Assembly (NCBI GenBank): GCA_030540435.1
Contig: JAUNWG010000006.1
Coordinates: forward strand, 1 to 60,629
Reading direction: 5' to 3'
DNA from: Eubacteriales bacterium
GTDB taxonomy: Bacteria > Bacillota > Clostridia > Oscillospirales > Butyricicoccaceae
DNA: 60,629 nt
The notes under the pieces were generated by a model. The model made no database searches. It was not told the DNA's origin and saw only the letters and a list, made by a program, of their open reading frames with translations. The position numbers and the translations under genes were made by a program. Positions 60,577 through 60,629 of the stretch are shown here, in pieces. Every line of letters begins with the position of its first letter. The stretch's first letter is position 1.

Positions 60577-60629
60577 AAGTGACCCCAAAAAGTTAGACAA
60601 TATTTTGAAGTAAAAATTGTTCAAGCAGC
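60577..60629 (+). mobile_element. End of an IS3-like insertion sequence (cut by the window edge)
   Basis: The last 53 bases begin GAAGTGACCCCAAAAAGTTAGAC, whose core (TGACCCC-AAAAAGTTAGACA style) resembles the terminal inverted repeats of IS3/IS150-group elements. The transposase genes would lie to the right, outside the window. No matching inverted repeat or target duplication can be checked here. Confidence 0.55.

Noticed and set aside
1..60629. CRISPR array, tRNA or rRNA genes, prophage
   Set aside because: No regularly spaced repeats, no cloverleaf other than the tmRNA ends, no rRNA segments and no phage structural genes were seen.

Overview
The window looks like a chromosome segment of an anaerobic, spore-forming, butyrate-producing Firmicute (class Clostridia, most likely Oscillospiraceae of the Butyricicoccus/Agathobaculum kind; the family is an inference). 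The reasons are sporulation genes (spoIIID, spmA, spmB), a complete 4-hydroxybutyrate/acetyl-CoA to crotonyl-CoA gene set, RNase Y, Gram-positive style LexA, Asp23 and FakA, strong GGAGG ribosome binding sites and many U-tailed hairpin terminators. No rRNA, tRNA, CRISPR array or prophage was seen. The only clear insertion sequence is one end at the right border.

Layout. (1) 1-1760: the start of a leftward gene leaving the window, a carboxymuconolactone decarboxylase (CMD)-family gene facing a MerR regulator, and a PnuC-type vitamin transporter with a leader that can hide its ribosome binding site. (2) 1980-12785: an amino-acid/opine-type catabolic island. It holds two ornithine-cyclodeaminase-family paralogues, a four-gene HcnABC/opine-oxidase-like FAD/Fe-S complex, an iron alcohol dehydrogenase, an AraC regulator, a P-II protein and an APC permease. 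The island sits between pnuC and spoIIID. Fragments of both flanking genes are duplicated at the opposite ends, and internal gene-end fragments point to past tandem amplification and deletion. (3) 12764-14518: spoIIID, an AbrB-type regulator and spmAB.

(4) 15067-26714, all leftward: the butyrate section. 4-Hydroxybutyrate dehydrogenase, a CoA-transferase and 4-hydroxybutyryl-CoA dehydratase make crotonyl-CoA from 4-hydroxybutyrate. Two thiolases identical over about 1.14 kb, three 3-hydroxyacyl-CoA dehydrogenases and a crotonase make it from acetyl-CoA. Butyryl-CoA dehydrogenase, Etf and the terminal butyrate step are not in the window. A short element with inverted-repeat ends lies just upstream of the dehydratase, and a longer copy lies at 50.5 kb upstream of a ribokinase.

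(5) 27196-39437: a YhaN/SbcC-like ATPase, RNase Y, a YfiH enzyme, a solute-binding lipoprotein, a MATE pump behind a possible attenuator, an ECF sigma/anti-sigma pair with an extra paralogue of the anti-sigma's outer domain, an AraC regulator and Pth. (6) 39447-44868: FakA/Asp23, lexA-recG with an SOS box over the -35 element, and yjdF behind a probable yjdF-type riboswitch. (7) 45072-51925: a purine permease, a 54-residue lipoprotein missed by normal length cut-offs, nadB-nadC without nadA but with a 43-codon leader ORF, a ribokinase, and smpB-ssrA. (8) 52001-60629: a GNAT enzyme, a YefM/YoeB toxin-antitoxin pair, a split TSUP transporter, an EIIA-like protein lacking the phosphorylated histidine, an extracytoplasmic helical protein, prfB without the frameshift site, secA, a membrane protein and the tip of an IS3-like element.
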